Below the pieces are notes generated by a model. That model saw only the letters and a program-made list of their open reading frames with translations. It did not search any database and was not told the origin of the DNA. Source: a virus. From it: a stretch of 21,442 nt of DNA. The DNA lies in IMG/VR virus record IMGVR_UViG_3300035660_000363, positions 1 through 21,442 of that record. One strand, given 5' to 3'. The translations under genes were made by a program, and so were the position numbers. Position 1 is the stretch's first letter; the number at the start of each line of letters is the position of its first letter. Shown one piece after another: positions 20,601 to 21,442 of this stretch.

Positions 20601-20986
20601 GTTGGGGTCTCTTCTTTAGGTTTAACTTGCTCAATGCTTTGAGGCAATTCTGGTTCTGGACCGCCCCGCAACGACGCGGAAGCCGTTGTGATTGTCTTTG
20701 AACCGCTCAGTGGCTTCCAAATGTACTTTTTCAAGAGCACAAGCCACAACACTGTGAAGCCTATGCCAACGCCAAAGAATACTGCGGCTGCTTGCGCTAG
20801 GTTGGCTGAACCCCACGCCATCATGCCTGTCATGAGTCCAGTTACGCCGTTTACGATGCTTGCGCCAACCGTGTTCACGCCGAAATCATAAACTGTTGCA
20901 CTGAAAGGTGGCGAATAGGCACATGCCACAGCAATAGCAAGGGCGACGATCAGCACGATTATGACGAACCACGCGAGTTTTCTCAT
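20597..20986 (-). CDS. three-segment membrane protein coupled to the GTPase
   Basis: 129 aa, ATG start with a full GGAGGTGA ribosome site that lies inside the small upstream peptide gene. Segments: residues 4-23 (LAWFVIIVLIVALAIAVAC), a weaker 43-60 (SIVNGVTGLMTGMMAWG), and 66-86 (AAAVFFGVGIGFTVLWLVLL). The Pro/Glu-rich tail (about 90-129) is polar and probably cytosolic, where it could meet the GTPase encoded next. No enzymatic motif. The strong ribosome site suggests high expression. Confidence 0.65.
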   Translation of the reverse strand: MRKLAWFVIIVLIVALAIAVACAYSPPFSATVYDFGVNTVGASIVNGVTGLMTGMMAWGSANLAQAAAVFFGVGIGFTVLWLVLLKKYIWKPLSGSKTITTASASLRGGPEPELPQSIEQVKPKEETPT

Positions 20987-21046
20987 TTACTTTTTCACCT
21001 CCGCAGCCTTAATGCCACGGAGAGTTTTCTTCTTTTTCTGCTTCAT
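20987..21046 (-). CDS. basic micro-peptide, 19 aa
   Basis: ATG at 21046, TAA at 20989-20987, immediately before the ATG of the membrane gene (TAAATG). Product MKQKKKKTLRGIKAAEVKK; 9 of 19 residues are Lys or Arg. GGGGGATTGATTGA precedes the start. It may be translated mainly to couple ribosomes to the next gene, whose GGAGGTGA lies inside it, or it may be an RNA-binding peptide. Confidence 0.35.
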   Translation of the reverse strand: MKQKKKKTLRGIKAAEVKK

Positions 21047-21071
21047 TCAATCAATCCCCCTTTTGTTTTTG

Positions 21072-21323
21072 TTAATGTTGAATGCTTCCCGTTCCCCTAG
21101 AATCCGTTAAAACTTCGCCCCGTTCGTACCTTGCCGCAAAATGGTAGATGACGCCTTCAGGAAACATTGGCGCCAACTCAGCCGCAAGCCGTTCGGCGGT
21201 TAGCATGTTGATGGTTTCAGCGATTTTGACGTCTTGAAAGGCGAATCGTTGCACTATTTTTCTTGCTTCTCGACGCTGCAACCTTCGCTCTTCTGCTTCT
21301 AGGCTTCGAGTGTGTTTGCTCAT
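21072..21323 (-). CDS. basic helical protein, 83 aa
   Basis: I choose the ATG at 21323 with AAGGA upstream; a TTG at 21356 would add 11 residues. A highly charged N-terminal helix (SLEAEERRLQRREARKIVQR) is followed by two helices (VKIAETINMLTAERLAAELA) and a short beta end (GVIYHFAARYERGEVL). No Cys or membrane segment. Probably nucleic-acid binding or regulatory; it heads the small-gene operon. Family not recognised. Confidence 0.55.
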   Translation of the reverse strand: MSKHTRSLEAEERRLQRREARKIVQRFAFQDVKIAETINMLTAERLAAELAPMFPEGVIYHFAARYERGEVLTDSRGTGSIQH

Positions 21324-21395
21324 TCGCCACGTTTCCTTCTCAGGGTTACACGGCAACTGAATCTGGAAGAATAACGGTGTATATGGTGTCTTAAG

Positions 21396-21403
21396 CTTTA
21401 AAA
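21396..21403 (-). promoter_or_regulatory. candidate archaeal TATA element
   Basis: TTTTAAAG on the minus strand, preceded by AGCAAG without a clear purine-rich BRE. Transcription would begin about 25 bases downstream (near 21375), leaving a leader of about 50 bases before the ATG at 21323. Weak evidence; another A/T stretch at the window edge (GTATTTAAGG) may serve instead. Confidence 0.25.
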
Positions 21404-21442
21404 CTTGCTACATCTCACATACATACCCCAAACCTTAAATAC

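Noticed and set aside
1-21442. tRNA genes, integrase, attachment sites or insertion sequences
   Set aside because: I saw no cloverleaf sequence, no tyrosine or serine recombinase motif, and no transposase; whether this is an integrated provirus cannot be decided from the window.

Overview
The window is part of the genome of a head-tail (Caudoviricetes-like) virus or provirus. The host is most likely an archaeon. Every credible gene lies on the minus strand, so the genes read from right (21.4 kb) to left (1). Support for a tailed virus is direct: a terminase large subunit with intact ATPase and nuclease motifs, a portal, a prohead protease/scaffold, HK97-type capsid proteins, and connector-like proteins. 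Support for an archaeal host is circumstantial: many tiny Cys-x2-Cys zinc proteins, Shine-Dalgarno sequences of the GGAGGTGA/GGTGA type, frequent TTG and GTG starts, a membrane-anchored protein with six N-x-T sequons, and stop/start overlaps (ATGA, TTGA, GTGA) joining most neighbours. No integrase, tRNA, CRISPR array or attachment site is visible.

Right block (about 16.5-21.4 kb): a tightly coupled run of small genes. At its core are a three-segment membrane protein, a 332-aa P-loop GTPase, a 41-aa zinc ribbon, a 112-aa protein resembling the N-terminal domain of GTPase-associated protein 1 (GAP1), and a membrane-anchored coiled-coil protein. Further two-segment membrane proteins, a sequon-rich ectodomain protein and more zinc-ribbon mini-proteins follow. 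The GTPase plus GAP1-like pairing recalls bacterial NTP-dependent conflict systems and is the most unusual system in the window.

Spacer (15.75-16.54 kb): one 59-aa gene surrounded by non-coding DNA. The spacer carries three copies of a 30-bp imperfect palindrome, an 8-bp perfect inverted repeat and repeated GTTACTG words. It probably regulates the packaging/head operon or the small-gene operon, or serves in replication.

Central block (5.3-15.7 kb): packaging and head genes in the order small terminase, large terminase, a 158-aa compositional outlier, portal, a coiled-coil protein, a small virion-type protein, a beta-helix protein with a carboxypeptidase-regulatory-like domain, a 62-aa protein, a protease-scaffold fusion with an inserted C2H2 finger, major capsid protein copy 1, a decoration-like protein, and major capsid protein copy 2. 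Two adjacent GNRA-tetraloop hairpins follow capsid copy 1, and a terminator-like hairpin with a T-tract follows copy 2.

Left block (1-5.3 kb): three zinc-binding proteins, a protein with an internal duplication, connector-type proteins, an FG-repeat protein, two beta-helix spike proteins that share an N-terminal motif, and the start of a probable head-closure protein that runs off the left edge. Having spike genes between connector genes is an unusual order. Tail genes are presumably beyond the left edge.
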